Assembly (NCBI GenBank): GCA_041687435.1
Contig: JAWLBX010000016.1
Location: 1 to 64,000 of the forward strand
Direction: 5' to 3'
DNA length: 64,000 nt
Source of the DNA: JACKII01 sp041687435
GTDB lineage: Bacteria > Pseudomonadota > Alphaproteobacteria > Bin95
Shown here piece by piece: positions 35,161 through 42,860 of this stretch (positions within the stretch are counted from its first letter, which is position 1; the number at the start of each line of letters is the position of its first letter). The notes under the pieces are model-generated. The model was given only the letters and a program-made list of their open reading frames with translations. It did no database searches and had not been told where the DNA came from. The position numbers were made by a program, and so were the translations under genes.

Positions 35161-35217
35161 GGCGGCCCTCTTTCGCAAAACACCCGTATAATCGCGCCCG
35201 CGCTGGCGCGCAAGCAC

Positions 35218-37062
35218 CTAGCGCCGCAGCGCGGCCAATTGCTCCGCATAGGCGGCGCGGATCACATGTCGCCGGATTTTCATGCTGGGGGTGAGCATGG
35301 CATTGTCCCAGCTGAACGGCTCCGCCACCAACCGGAACCGGCGCACCCGCTCCGGCTGGCCGAGGCGGTGATTGACGCGCTCGATCACGTGCTCGATATG
35401 CTCGTGAAAGGCCTTGTCCCCCACCAGTTCCGCCATGTCGGCAGGCTTGCCATTCGTCTTCGCCCATTCCCTGGCTGCCTCGGCATCCGGCACGATCAGG
35501 CCGATCAGATAAGGCTGCTTGTCCCCGACAACCATGGCCTGAGCGATTTCCGGCTCCAGTTGCAGGAAGCCCTCGACCCGCTGCGGCGACAGCGTATCGC
35601 CGCCCGAAAGCACAATGATATCCTTCTTGCGGTCGGTGATCCTGATAAAGCCATCGGCGTCGATCTCCCCCACGTCGCCGGTATGGATCCAGCCATTTTG
35701 TAAGGTTTCCGCCGTTGCTTCCGGATCGTTCCAATAGCCGAGCATCGCCAGTTCGCCCCGCACCAGGATTTCCCCATCCTCGGCGATCCGCACCTCGACG
35801 CCGGGAAAGGGCGGGCCGACCGTCTCCAGCTTGATCTTGTGGGCGCGGTTGCAGGAGACGATGGGCGCGGTTTCCGTCTGGCCATAGCCTTGCAACAGCC
35901 GCAAGCCCAGCGCCGTAAAAAACAGGCCGATTTCATAGTTCAGCGGTGCACCGCCAGAAATCAACGCCTTGTTCCGACCGCCGAAGCGCGCCTTCACCTT
36001 GGCCCGCACCAGCCGGTCCAGCACCCGGTCCATCAGGCTTTCGCAAAACCCTAGCCTGCCCTCAAGATGCTTTTTCTTGCCAAGTTCGACCGTTTTCCAG
36101 AACAGCTTCTGCCGCAGCTTCGACTGGCCGCGCAGGCCGCTCAGCACCCGCCCGTGCAGCGTCTCATAAAGCCGCGGCACGGCCGTCATGATCGTCGGCT
36201 TCACCTCCGCCATGTTCCGCGCCAGCACCTCCACGCTCTCGGCATAGTAAATTTGTGCGCCGATCGAGAGCGGGAAGAACTGGCCTGCCGTGTGCTCGTA
36301 GGAATGGCTGAGCGGCAGGAAGGACAGAAACACCTCGTCGTCCGGCAGCCGGCCGTCTAACTCATAAAGCAGGTCGCAGGCACCCATCGTGTTGCAGAGG
36401 ATCGCGCCATGCGACAGCATCACTCCCTTCGGCACCCCGCCGGTACCCGAGGTATAGATCAGGCAGGCGAGATCGCTGCGCCCTGCGACGTGCAGCGGCG
36501 CCGGCAGCGCATCGCCCCGCGCCGCCCGCCCAGCGGCCAGCAGCGACAGCCAAGTCTCGACCGGTTTGGCTGGGCTGGCTGGTGGTTCGCCCTCCATCAA
36601 CACGATCCGCTCGACACTTTCCACGACCGCCGCCGCCTGGATCACCCGCTCCAGCAGCGCCACGGTGGACACGATGACGAACCGCGCGCCGCTGTCGATC
36701 AGAATATGAACATGATCGTCCACGGTGTTGGTGGTGTAGGCCGGCACCGTAACGCCGCCGGCGCTCATGATACCGGTGTCTGCCACCAGCCATTCCGGCC
36801 GATTTTCCGCCACCAGGGCCACCCGCTGGCCCGGCTGAAGGCCCAACCCTCGCAGCGCATGAGCACAATCGGCGACGAGGCCAGCCACCTCGCCAAAGGA
36901 CTGGCTTTGGTAGGTGCCGGCCCGCTTCGCCCATAGGAACGGCTTGTCGCCCAGAGCCGCCATTTTCTCGAACGCCATCGTCGGCAGTGAGGGCCAGCGC
37001 AGATACGGTTCAAGTGCGGCCCGGCGGGCAGGGTCGGCTATGGACTGAAGCGGATCGGTCAT
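35218..37062 (-). CDS. Long-chain fatty-acid--CoA ligase (AMP-binding)
   Basis: The 614-residue adenylate-forming enzyme activates fatty acids with ATP and CoA. AMP-binding signature: YTSGTGGVPKGVMLSH. Further motifs: GGAPLNYEIGLFF, GYGQTETAPIVS, HTGDVGEIDADGFIRITDRKKDIIVLSGGDTLSPQRVE and the terminal PSMKIRR (Lys region). The pattern MTAVPRLYETLHGR and the length match the long-chain ACS (FAA1-like) group. It ends just upstream of rpmE and stands alone. It probably feeds beta-oxidation or lipid remodelling; chain-length preference cannot be read. Confidence 0.92.
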   Translation of the reverse strand: MTDPLQSIADPARRAALEPYLRWPSLPTMAFEKMAALGDKPFLWAKRAGTYQSQSFGEVAGLVADCAHALRGLGLQPGQRVALVAENRPEWLVADTGIMSAGGVTVPAYTTNTVDDHVHILIDSGARFVIVSTVALLERVIQAAAVVESVERIVLMEGEPPASPAKPVETWLSLLAAGRAARGDALPAPLHVAGRSDLACLIYTSGTGGVPKGVMLSHGAILCNTMGACDLLYELDGRLPDDEVFLSFLPLSHSYEHTAGQFFPLSIGAQIYYAESVEVLARNMAEVKPTIMTAVPRLYETLHGRVLSGLRGQSKLRQKLFWKTVELGKKKHLEGRLGFCESLMDRVLDRLVRAKVKARFGGRNKALISGGAPLNYEIGLFFTALGLRLLQGYGQTETAPIVSCNRAHKIKLETVGPPFPGVEVRIAEDGEILVRGELAMLGYWNDPEATAETLQNGWIHTGDVGEIDADGFIRITDRKKDIIVLSGGDTLSPQRVEGFLQLEPEIAQAMVVGDKQPYLIGLIVPDAEAAREWAKTNGKPADMAELVGDKAFHEHIEHVIERVNHRLGQPERVRRFRLVAEPFSWDNAMLTPSMKIRRHVIRAAYAEQLAALRR

Positions 37063-37184
37063 CAGCAGCGGATCTCAAGCAAAGAGGGGAAGCGTGGCGG
37101 ATTTTAGCCCCCACCCTAATGGTCAAGATGCTGGAAAGCGACACACTTGCCGATCTCCGGAAACCCGCCGCATTGCGCCCTAGG

Positions 37185-37997
37185 TCAGAACTTCAGTTCG
37201 AAATTGACGGAGAGCAACGCATCGGGCGATGCCTCGGTCACGCCCAACAGAACGGCCACCCTGGGTTTCAGCAGCCGCCCCTGGCCCAAGCCGAACGCGC
37301 CATAGATGGCCGGTCCGATCACATGGCTTTGTTCGTCCAGCGGCAATGCATTGCCCAGTGCACCTTCGAACGCGCCATGCGCCTCGAGCCCAAGATCGAT
37401 CTGCGGTATGACGGGCGTCGAGGCGGCAAGCGCATAGGCGATGCCGGGATCCTCGCCGTCTTCAAACGGGATCTCGACCAGCAGGTTTCCGATCACCTTG
37501 ACCGGCCCGAGGTGCGCTTCCGCGATCGGCCCCAGGCTGAATGCGCCATGGAACAGCCCGCCGCTGTTCGGAATCTCCAACGCCGTGTAGAGCCCTAATG
37601 CAAAATTCGAACCCGCCGCATTGCCATGGCCGTGATGATGGCCGTAGTCGTGGCCATGATGATGGCTATGATCGTCATGCTGCGCCCCCATGCCGAACGG
37701 CAGCAGGAAAACACTGGCAATCTCCACGGCCTCCACTTCGTAGGCTTCGCCCTTCGGTTTTGCCAGTTCTACCGCCAGGATTGGCTTCCAGAATGGAAAC
37801 GGCGCATAATTGATGGCAAGCTCGTGCGCGGCCCGTTCGTCACCCGTCTCCACATCCGACAAGGTCACGCCGTTCAATATCTCCAACTCGAACCCGCCGG
37901 GCTGGATATCGGGATGGATCACTTCGTAGACTTGTGCGGTGGCGGGGCTGGCCGCGAATGCAGCGAGCAGTGCATAGACAGAAATTCCGGGGCGCAT
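37185..37997 (-). CDS. Exported histidine-rich protein, probably zinc-related and Zur-controlled
   Basis: The 270-residue protein has a signal peptide (MRPGISVYALLAAFAASPATA, cleaved near AQ|VYEV). A histidine-rich loop at 107-124 contains ten His (HDDHSHHHGHDYGHHHGH). The rest alternates short beta strands (FALGLYTALEIP, GAFSLGPIAEAHLGPVKV, GPAIYGAFGLG) and ends VNFELKF with a C-terminal Phe. This is the pattern of an outer-membrane beta-barrel with a metal-binding loop. It is divergent from a Zur-type repressor gene across a Zur-box palindrome (38071-38091). The barrel fold and a role in zinc capture are inference; the His loop, signal and operator are seen. I recognise no named family. Confidence 0.75.
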   Translation of the reverse strand: MRPGISVYALLAAFAASPATAQVYEVIHPDIQPGGFELEILNGVTLSDVETGDERAAHELAINYAPFPFWKPILAVELAKPKGEAYEVEAVEIASVFLLPFGMGAQHDDHSHHHGHDYGHHHGHGNAAGSNFALGLYTALEIPNSGGLFHGAFSLGPIAEAHLGPVKVIGNLLVEIPFEDGEDPGIAYALAASTPVIPQIDLGLEAHGAFEGALGNALPLDEQSHVIGPAIYGAFGLGQGRLLKPRVAVLLGVTEASPDALLSVNFELKF

Positions 37998-38070
37998 TGC
38001 CTTTGGTCCTTGGAACGGGTGTTGGTATCATTCTGCTGGGACAGTCCGTATCCATGCCCACAACGAATTA

Positions 38071-38091
38071 AAATGTTATAACATAACATTT
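38071..38091. promoter_or_regulatory. Zur box between the His-rich gene and zur
   Basis: Perfect 9-bp inverted arms, AAATGTTAT (38071-38079) and ATAACATTT (38083-38091), around AAC. This matches the classic proteobacterial Zur operator (AATGTTATA-N-TATAACATT). It lies 73 nt from the His-rich gene start and 31 nt from the zur start, so it can repress both divergent units. Confidence 0.85.
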
Positions 38092-38122
38092 GAAATGATA
38101 AACCCCTGACGGGAGCAACGAG

Positions 38123-38548
38123 ATGGCGGCCGGTCGTGATCGAACCACGAAGCTTTCGAAGAACCATCAGTTGGTGTTCGATGCCCTGTCCGAAGCGGGC
38201 AGGCCGATGAGCGCCTACGAGTTGATCGATGCGGTGCGGCCCGCGGGCATTTCCGCTCCGCCAACGGTCTACCGGGCGTTGACCAAGCTAATCGACGCCG
38301 GCGCGGTGCATCGGGTCGAGAGCCGCAATGCTTTTGTCGCCTGCAATCGCAGCCATTCCGGCGGTGCCACGGTCGTGCTCATGCTCTGCAACGAATGCGG
38401 CAAGGCGGACGAGTTCGCCGACCCGGACATCGGGGCCATCGTGGAGCGGCAGGCTGCATCCCGCCAATTTGCGATCAGCACGACCGTGCTGGAGGTCCAG
38501 GGCCTTTGCGCCAACTGCCAATCGCCGCCCGGAAAGGCGGCATGTTGA
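38123..38548 (+). CDS. zur: Fur-family zinc uptake regulator
   Basis: The 141-residue Fur-family repressor has an N-terminal winged helix (NHQLVFDALSEAGRPMSAYE, LIDAVRPAGISAPPTVYRAL) and an ESRNAFVACNRSHS segment typical of Zur. The structural zinc site uses CNECGK and CANCQ (two CxxC pairs). Zn-loaded Zur represses uptake genes. The adjacent palindrome is a Zur box, and another lies before znuA at 41.85 kb, so both the call and the regulon are supported by sequence. pepF follows 80 nt downstream. Fur or Irr assignments are less likely, given the operator type. Confidence 0.9.
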   Translation: MAAGRDRTTKLSKNHQLVFDALSEAGRPMSAYELIDAVRPAGISAPPTVYRALTKLIDAGAVHRVESRNAFVACNRSHSGGATVVLMLCNECGKADEFADPDIGAIVERQAASRQFAISTTVLEVQGLCANCQSPPGKAAC

Positions 38549-38628
38549 GCCAGCAGACCTCTCCCACCTTGTCGGCAGGCGGGTCGGCACCTCATATCAG
38601 GCTGGAATTCTTGAGGAGATAAAGACCC

Positions 38629-40431
38629 ATGCCCGACGCTTCCACCGCCGACGCTTTGCTGGCCGACCTGCCAACCTGGGATCTGAACGACCTTTATCCC
38701 GGTCTTGACGCGCCGGAACTGGAGGCCGACTTCGAGACAGCCGAGCGCGAGGCCAAGGCCTTCGCCGCCCAATATGAGGGCCAGCTCGCCAGCCTCTCGG
38801 CCCAGGGTCTGGCCGAAGCCATCGCGCAGTATGAAAAAATGGACGAACGCTTCTGGCGCATCATGAGCTTTGCCGGCCTGAAACACGCCGAAAACCAGCT
38901 CGACCCCAAGGTCGGCTCGTTTTATCAGAACGCACAGGAACGGGTGGTCACGATCTCCAGCCACCTGCTGTTTTTCGGCCTCGAACTGAACAAGGTGGAT
39001 GACGCTACGGTCGACCGTTGGCTGGCCGCGCCGGCGCTGGCCCAATACGCACCCTGGGTGCGCAATGTCCGCATCAACCGCCCGCACCAGCTTTCCGACG
39101 AGTTGGAAAAATTCCTGCACGAGCAGCACGTGGTCGGCACCGCCGCCTGGAACCGGCTGTTCGACGAGACTATGGCCGGGCTGCGCTTCACCGTTGATGG
39201 CGAAGACCTGACCAGCGCCCAGGCGCTGCACCTGCTCTCCAACCCCTCCCGCGACAAGCGCAAGGCGGCGGCGCATGCACTGGGCGAGGTGTTCACCAAG
39301 AACCTGACGCTGTTCGCCCGCATCACCAACACGTTGGCGAAGGACAAGGAAATCGACGACCGCTGGCGCAAATACCCGCGCCCCGTTTCCGCCCGCAACA
39401 TCGCCAACCAGGTAGAGGACGAGGTTGTGGACGCGCTGGTGAAGGCCGTGCGCGACAGCTACCCACGGCTCAGCCACCGCTATTATGCGCTGAAGGCAAA
39501 ATGGATGGGCGGGGACACGTTGGATTACTGGGACCGTAACGCCCCCTTGCCCGACGCCGATGACCGCGTCATCGGCTGGGACGAGGCGCGGGATACGGTA
39601 CTGGCCGCCTACGGCGATTTCTCGCCCAAGCTGGCGGATGTCGGCCGCAAATTCTTCGACAATGCCTGGATCGATGTACCGACCCGCCCGGGCAAGTCGC
39701 CCGGCGCCTTCGCCCACCCCTGCGTCCCCAGCGCCCACCCCTATTTGCTGCTGAACTATCAAGGCAATGTGCGGGATGTGATGACGCTGGCGCACGAGTT
39801 GGGCCATGGCTGTCATCAGGTGCTGGCCGGGCAGGCGCAAGGCCATCTGATGTGCCAGACGCCACTGACGCTAGCCGAAACCGCCTCCGTCTTCGGGGAG
39901 ATGCTGACCTTCCGCCGCATACTCGACGCGGAGACCGACCCGGCCAAGCGGCGCATCCTGCTGGCCGGAAAGGTGGAGGACATGCTGAACACCGTTGTTC
40001 GGCAGATCGCCTTCTACTGCTTCGAAGAGAAAGTGCATATGGCCCGCCGCCAGGGCGAACTGACGGTGGAACAGATTTGCGATTTCTGGATGGAAATCCA
40101 GGCCGAAAGCCTGGGCCCGGCTCTGAGCTATGACGACCATTACCGGGGCTTCTGGACCTATATCGGCCACTTCATCCATTCGCCTTTCTATGTCTACGCC
40201 TATGCCTTCGGCGACTGTCTCGTGAATGCGCTTTATGCCGAATTCCAGCAAAACCCGGGCGGATTCCAGGACAAATATCTGACCCTGCTATCCTCGGGCG
40301 GCCGCTACCGGCACAAGGATTTGCTGGCCCCGTTCGGCCTGGATGCCAGCGACCCAGCCTTCTGGAACCAGGGCCTCAACGTGATCGCCGGGATGATCGA
40401 CGAGTTGGAGGCGCTGAGCAGTGCCGGCTGA
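38629..40431 (+). CDS. pepF: M3-family oligoendopeptidase F
   Basis: The 600-residue cytoplasmic zinc metallopeptidase degrades oligopeptides. Zinc site HELGH at 389-393 (TLAHELGHGCHQ), with the downstream Glu in LAETASVFGEM. The N-terminal LPTWDLNDLYPGLDAPELEADF and C-terminal HFIHSPFYVYAYAFGDCLVNALYAEF are typical of the pepF/M3 family. The start is ATG 38629 with GAGGAG about 12 nt upstream. It sits between zur and the kinase gene, overlapping the latter by 11 nt. The location next to zur is interesting because the enzyme itself needs zinc, but no Zur box directly precedes it. Confidence 0.95.
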   Translation: MPDASTADALLADLPTWDLNDLYPGLDAPELEADFETAEREAKAFAAQYEGQLASLSAQGLAEAIAQYEKMDERFWRIMSFAGLKHAENQLDPKVGSFYQNAQERVVTISSHLLFFGLELNKVDDATVDRWLAAPALAQYAPWVRNVRINRPHQLSDELEKFLHEQHVVGTAAWNRLFDETMAGLRFTVDGEDLTSAQALHLLSNPSRDKRKAAAHALGEVFTKNLTLFARITNTLAKDKEIDDRWRKYPRPVSARNIANQVEDEVVDALVKAVRDSYPRLSHRYYALKAKWMGGDTLDYWDRNAPLPDADDRVIGWDEARDTVLAAYGDFSPKLADVGRKFFDNAWIDVPTRPGKSPGAFAHPCVPSAHPYLLLNYQGNVRDVMTLAHELGHGCHQVLAGQAQGHLMCQTPLTLAETASVFGEMLTFRRILDAETDPAKRRILLAGKVEDMLNTVVRQIAFYCFEEKVHMARRQGELTVEQICDFWMEIQAESLGPALSYDDHYRGFWTYIGHFIHSPFYVYAYAFGDCLVNALYAEFQQNPGGFQDKYLTLLSSGGRYRHKDLLAPFGLDASDPAFWNQGLNVIAGMIDELEALSSAG

Positions 40432-41800
40432 TATTCCGCACGACGACGAAGCCTCCCGCTTCTCCCGCCGTGCACGACGCTACGTCGGCACCTCGCGCAC
40501 CGTCGGCAGCCTGGCCGCGACGGTGGCGGGGCAGCACTATCTGGGCCTGAAGATGGACCGGGAGCGGCACGCGCAAACATTGCGCAAGGCGCTGGGCGGG
40601 CTGAAGGGACCGTTGATGAAGGTGGCGCAAATCCTCGCCTCCATTCCCGACGCACTGCCAAAGGAATATGCTGAGGAACTGCGCCAGTTGCAGGCGAATG
40701 CGCCGCCGATGGACTGGCTGTTCGTGCGCCGGCGTATGACCGGCCAGCTTGGCCACGGCTGGCAGGATCGCTTTGCCGAATTTGGCCAGGAAGCGGCGCA
40801 TGCCGCCAGTCTCGGACAGGTTCACAAGGCCAAACTGCACGACAATCACCCAATGGGCGGGCAGACCGTCGCCTGCAAGCTGCAATATCCGGACATGGCG
40901 TCCGTGGTGGAGGCGGATCTCAGCCAGTTGCGCCTGATCTTCTCGCTCTATTCCCGCTTCGACAAGGCCATCCAGACCGACAACATCTACAAGGAAGTGG
41001 CCGCCCGGCTGCGGGAGGAACTGGATTACGAGCGGGAGGCAAAGCAGATGCGCGTCTATGCGCAAATGCTGGCGAACGAGCCCGGCGTGCATGTGCCGGA
41101 GCCGGTTCCGGACCTGAGCACCAGCCGCCTGCTGACCATGACCTGGCTGGATGGCGTGCCCCTGCTGGAGGCGGCCGAACGCCCGGCGGAGGAGCGCAAC
41201 CAGATCGCCTACAACATGTTCCGCGCCTGGTATGTGCCGTTTTACGAGTACGGCATCATCCATGGCGACCCGCATCTGGGCAACTATACGGTGCGGCCTG
41301 ACAACAGCATCAACCTGCTGGATTTCGGCTGCATCCGCGTATTCTCGCCATCGTTCGTTTCCGGCGTGATCGACCTGTACAAGGCGATCCGCGATCAGGA
41401 CGAAGCGCTGGCGGTCCACGCCTATGAAACCTGGGGCTTCGAGAACCCATCCAAGGACCTGATCCGCATTCTCAACATGTGGGCGGAGTTCATCTATTCG
41501 CCCTTGCTCCAGGACAAAGTCCAGAAGATCCAGGCGAGTGATACCGGGCACTATGGGGCACAAGTGGCGGAAAAGGTGCACGCCGAACTGCGCCAGCTGG
41601 GCGGTGTGCGCCCGCCCCGCGAGTTCGTGCTGATGGACCGCGCCGCCATCGGTCTCGGCAGCGTGTTCATGCACCTGAAAGCGGAAATCAATTGGTACCG
41701 GCTGTTCCATGATTTGGTTGGGGAATTCGATACGGCGGCCCTGGCGCAACGGCAAGCCGATGCTCTTGCTGCCGTCGGACTGGAACAGCCTTCCGACTGA
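40421..41800 (+). CDS. ABC1/AarF/UbiB-family atypical kinase
   Basis: The 459-residue protein starts at GTG 40421, overlapping the pepF end by 11 nt. ABC1 signatures: KxGQ-like LKGPLMKVAQILASIP, the Ala-rich nucleotide loop AAHAASLGQVHKAKL (in place of a Gly-rich loop), Lys in VACKLQYP, catalytic HGDPHLGNYTV and metal-binding LLDFGCIR. Members such as UbiB/COQ8 support ubiquinone synthesis. This one lacks the C-terminal membrane helices of UbiB and resembles the shorter ABC1 group. The QIL variant of the KxGQ motif deviates slightly. Role here unknown. Confidence 0.88.
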   Translation: MPADIPHDDEASRFSRRARRYVGTSRTVGSLAATVAGQHYLGLKMDRERHAQTLRKALGGLKGPLMKVAQILASIPDALPKEYAEELRQLQANAPPMDWLFVRRRMTGQLGHGWQDRFAEFGQEAAHAASLGQVHKAKLHDNHPMGGQTVACKLQYPDMASVVEADLSQLRLIFSLYSRFDKAIQTDNIYKEVAARLREELDYEREAKQMRVYAQMLANEPGVHVPEPVPDLSTSRLLTMTWLDGVPLLEAAERPAEERNQIAYNMFRAWYVPFYEYGIIHGDPHLGNYTVRPDNSINLLDFGCIRVFSPSFVSGVIDLYKAIRDQDEALAVHAYETWGFENPSKDLIRILNMWAEFIYSPLLQDKVQKIQASDTGHYGAQVAEKVHAELRQLGGVRPPREFVLMDRAAIGLGSVFMHLKAEINWYRLFHDLVGEFDTAALAQRQADALAAVGLEQPSD

Positions 41801-41845
41801 AACCATCGCGACCGCGCATGGGCGGGATTTACGGACTTGACTCGA

Positions 41846-41866
41846 AATTGTTATGTTATAACATTC
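41846..41866. promoter_or_regulatory. Zur box upstream of znuA
   Basis: TGTTAT-GTT-ATAACA core (41849-41863) inside a 21-nt imperfect palindrome, seven of nine arm positions symmetric. It shares the arms of the box at 38071. It ends 43 nt before the znuA ATG. Confidence 0.75.
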
Positions 41867-41909
41867 TGCAACTGAATCTCCTCCCCGATCCAACATCATA
41901 GGTTCGCCG

Positions 41910-42839
41910 ATGATCCGACTCTGCCTGTTTTTGGCCATGACCGTCAGCATCACATTCGGCGCGACGGCGCGAAGCGAGGAACCGCGCGTTGTCGTTTCGA
42001 TCAAACCGATCCACGCGCTCGCAGCCGCCCTGCTCGACGGTGTGGCGGAGCCGGTGCTGCTGCTGGATGGCGCGTCCTCGCCGCACAGCTACGCCCTGCG
42101 GCCATCCGAACGCCGCGCGCTGCAGGAGGCGGATGCCGTAATCTGGGTTGGGCCGGAGTTGGAAGCCTTCCTGGTGAAACCGTTGTCGGTCCTGCCGCCC
42201 ACGGTGCGAATCGTCGGACTGCTGGCGGATACGGGGGGGCTGGAACGCCATGCCCTGGATGAGCAGGGCCACGAAGGGCATGGGCATGATCACGACCACG
42301 GGGATGCGCACGGCCATGAGGCGAAGGCGGCGGACGATCCACATATCTGGCTGTCGCCCGCCAACGCCCGCGCCATCGCCCGACACCTTGCCACGGTGCT
42401 GGCCCCGTGGGTGCCCAAAGACCGGCTGACACAGAACACGGCGGCACTGGATCAGCGGCTGAGCGGGCTGGAAGCATCGCTGACCGAACGGCTCTTGCCG
42501 GTTCAGGACCGGCCGTTCGTGGTGTTCCATCCCGCCTATGGCTATTTCGTGAAAGCCTTCGGCCTCAATCAGGCCGGCACGATCACCGCCTCGCCAGAGC
42601 ACGGTGCCGGCGCGCGGCATCTGGCAAACCTGCGGGCGAAGATCGCCGAGGCTGGCGCCGTCTGCGCCTTCCGCGAACCGCAATTTACCGACCGGGCCAT
42701 CGCGGGCCTCACCCGCGACACTGGCCTGCGTGTCGCCGTGCTCGATCCGCTAGGCGTGGACGTGCCGCCCGGCCCTGGGGCCTACGAGACCATCCTGCGG
42801 AACCTGGCGGCGTCACTGACGGCATGCCTGACCGAATAG
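41910..42839 (+). CDS. znuA: High-affinity zinc ABC transporter substrate-binding protein
   Basis: This is a 309-residue periplasmic zinc binder with a signal peptide (MIRLCLFLAMTVSITFGATA, cleaved near ARSEE). Cluster A-I zinc ligands: His59 (SSPHSYALRPS), His145 (DPHIWLSP), a His in VVFHPAYGYF and an acidic residue near the C terminus. A His/Asp-rich loop at 121-136 (HEGHGHDHDHGDAHGH) is typical of ZnuA. The Zur box immediately upstream agrees. The ZnuB permease and ZnuC ATPase genes are not adjacent; the next gene downstream is the TRAP permease on the opposite strand. The ABC partners must be elsewhere. Confidence 0.93.
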   Translation: MIRLCLFLAMTVSITFGATARSEEPRVVVSIKPIHALAAALLDGVAEPVLLLDGASSPHSYALRPSERRALQEADAVIWVGPELEAFLVKPLSVLPPTVRIVGLLADTGGLERHALDEQGHEGHGHDHDHGDAHGHEAKAADDPHIWLSPANARAIARHLATVLAPWVPKDRLTQNTAALDQRLSGLEASLTERLLPVQDRPFVVFHPAYGYFVKAFGLNQAGTITASPEHGAGARHLANLRAKIAEAGAVCAFREPQFTDRAIAGLTRDTGLRVAVLDPLGVDVPPGPGAYETILRNLAASLTACLTE

Positions 42840-42860
42840 ACAGACGCGCCCCAGTGCGCT

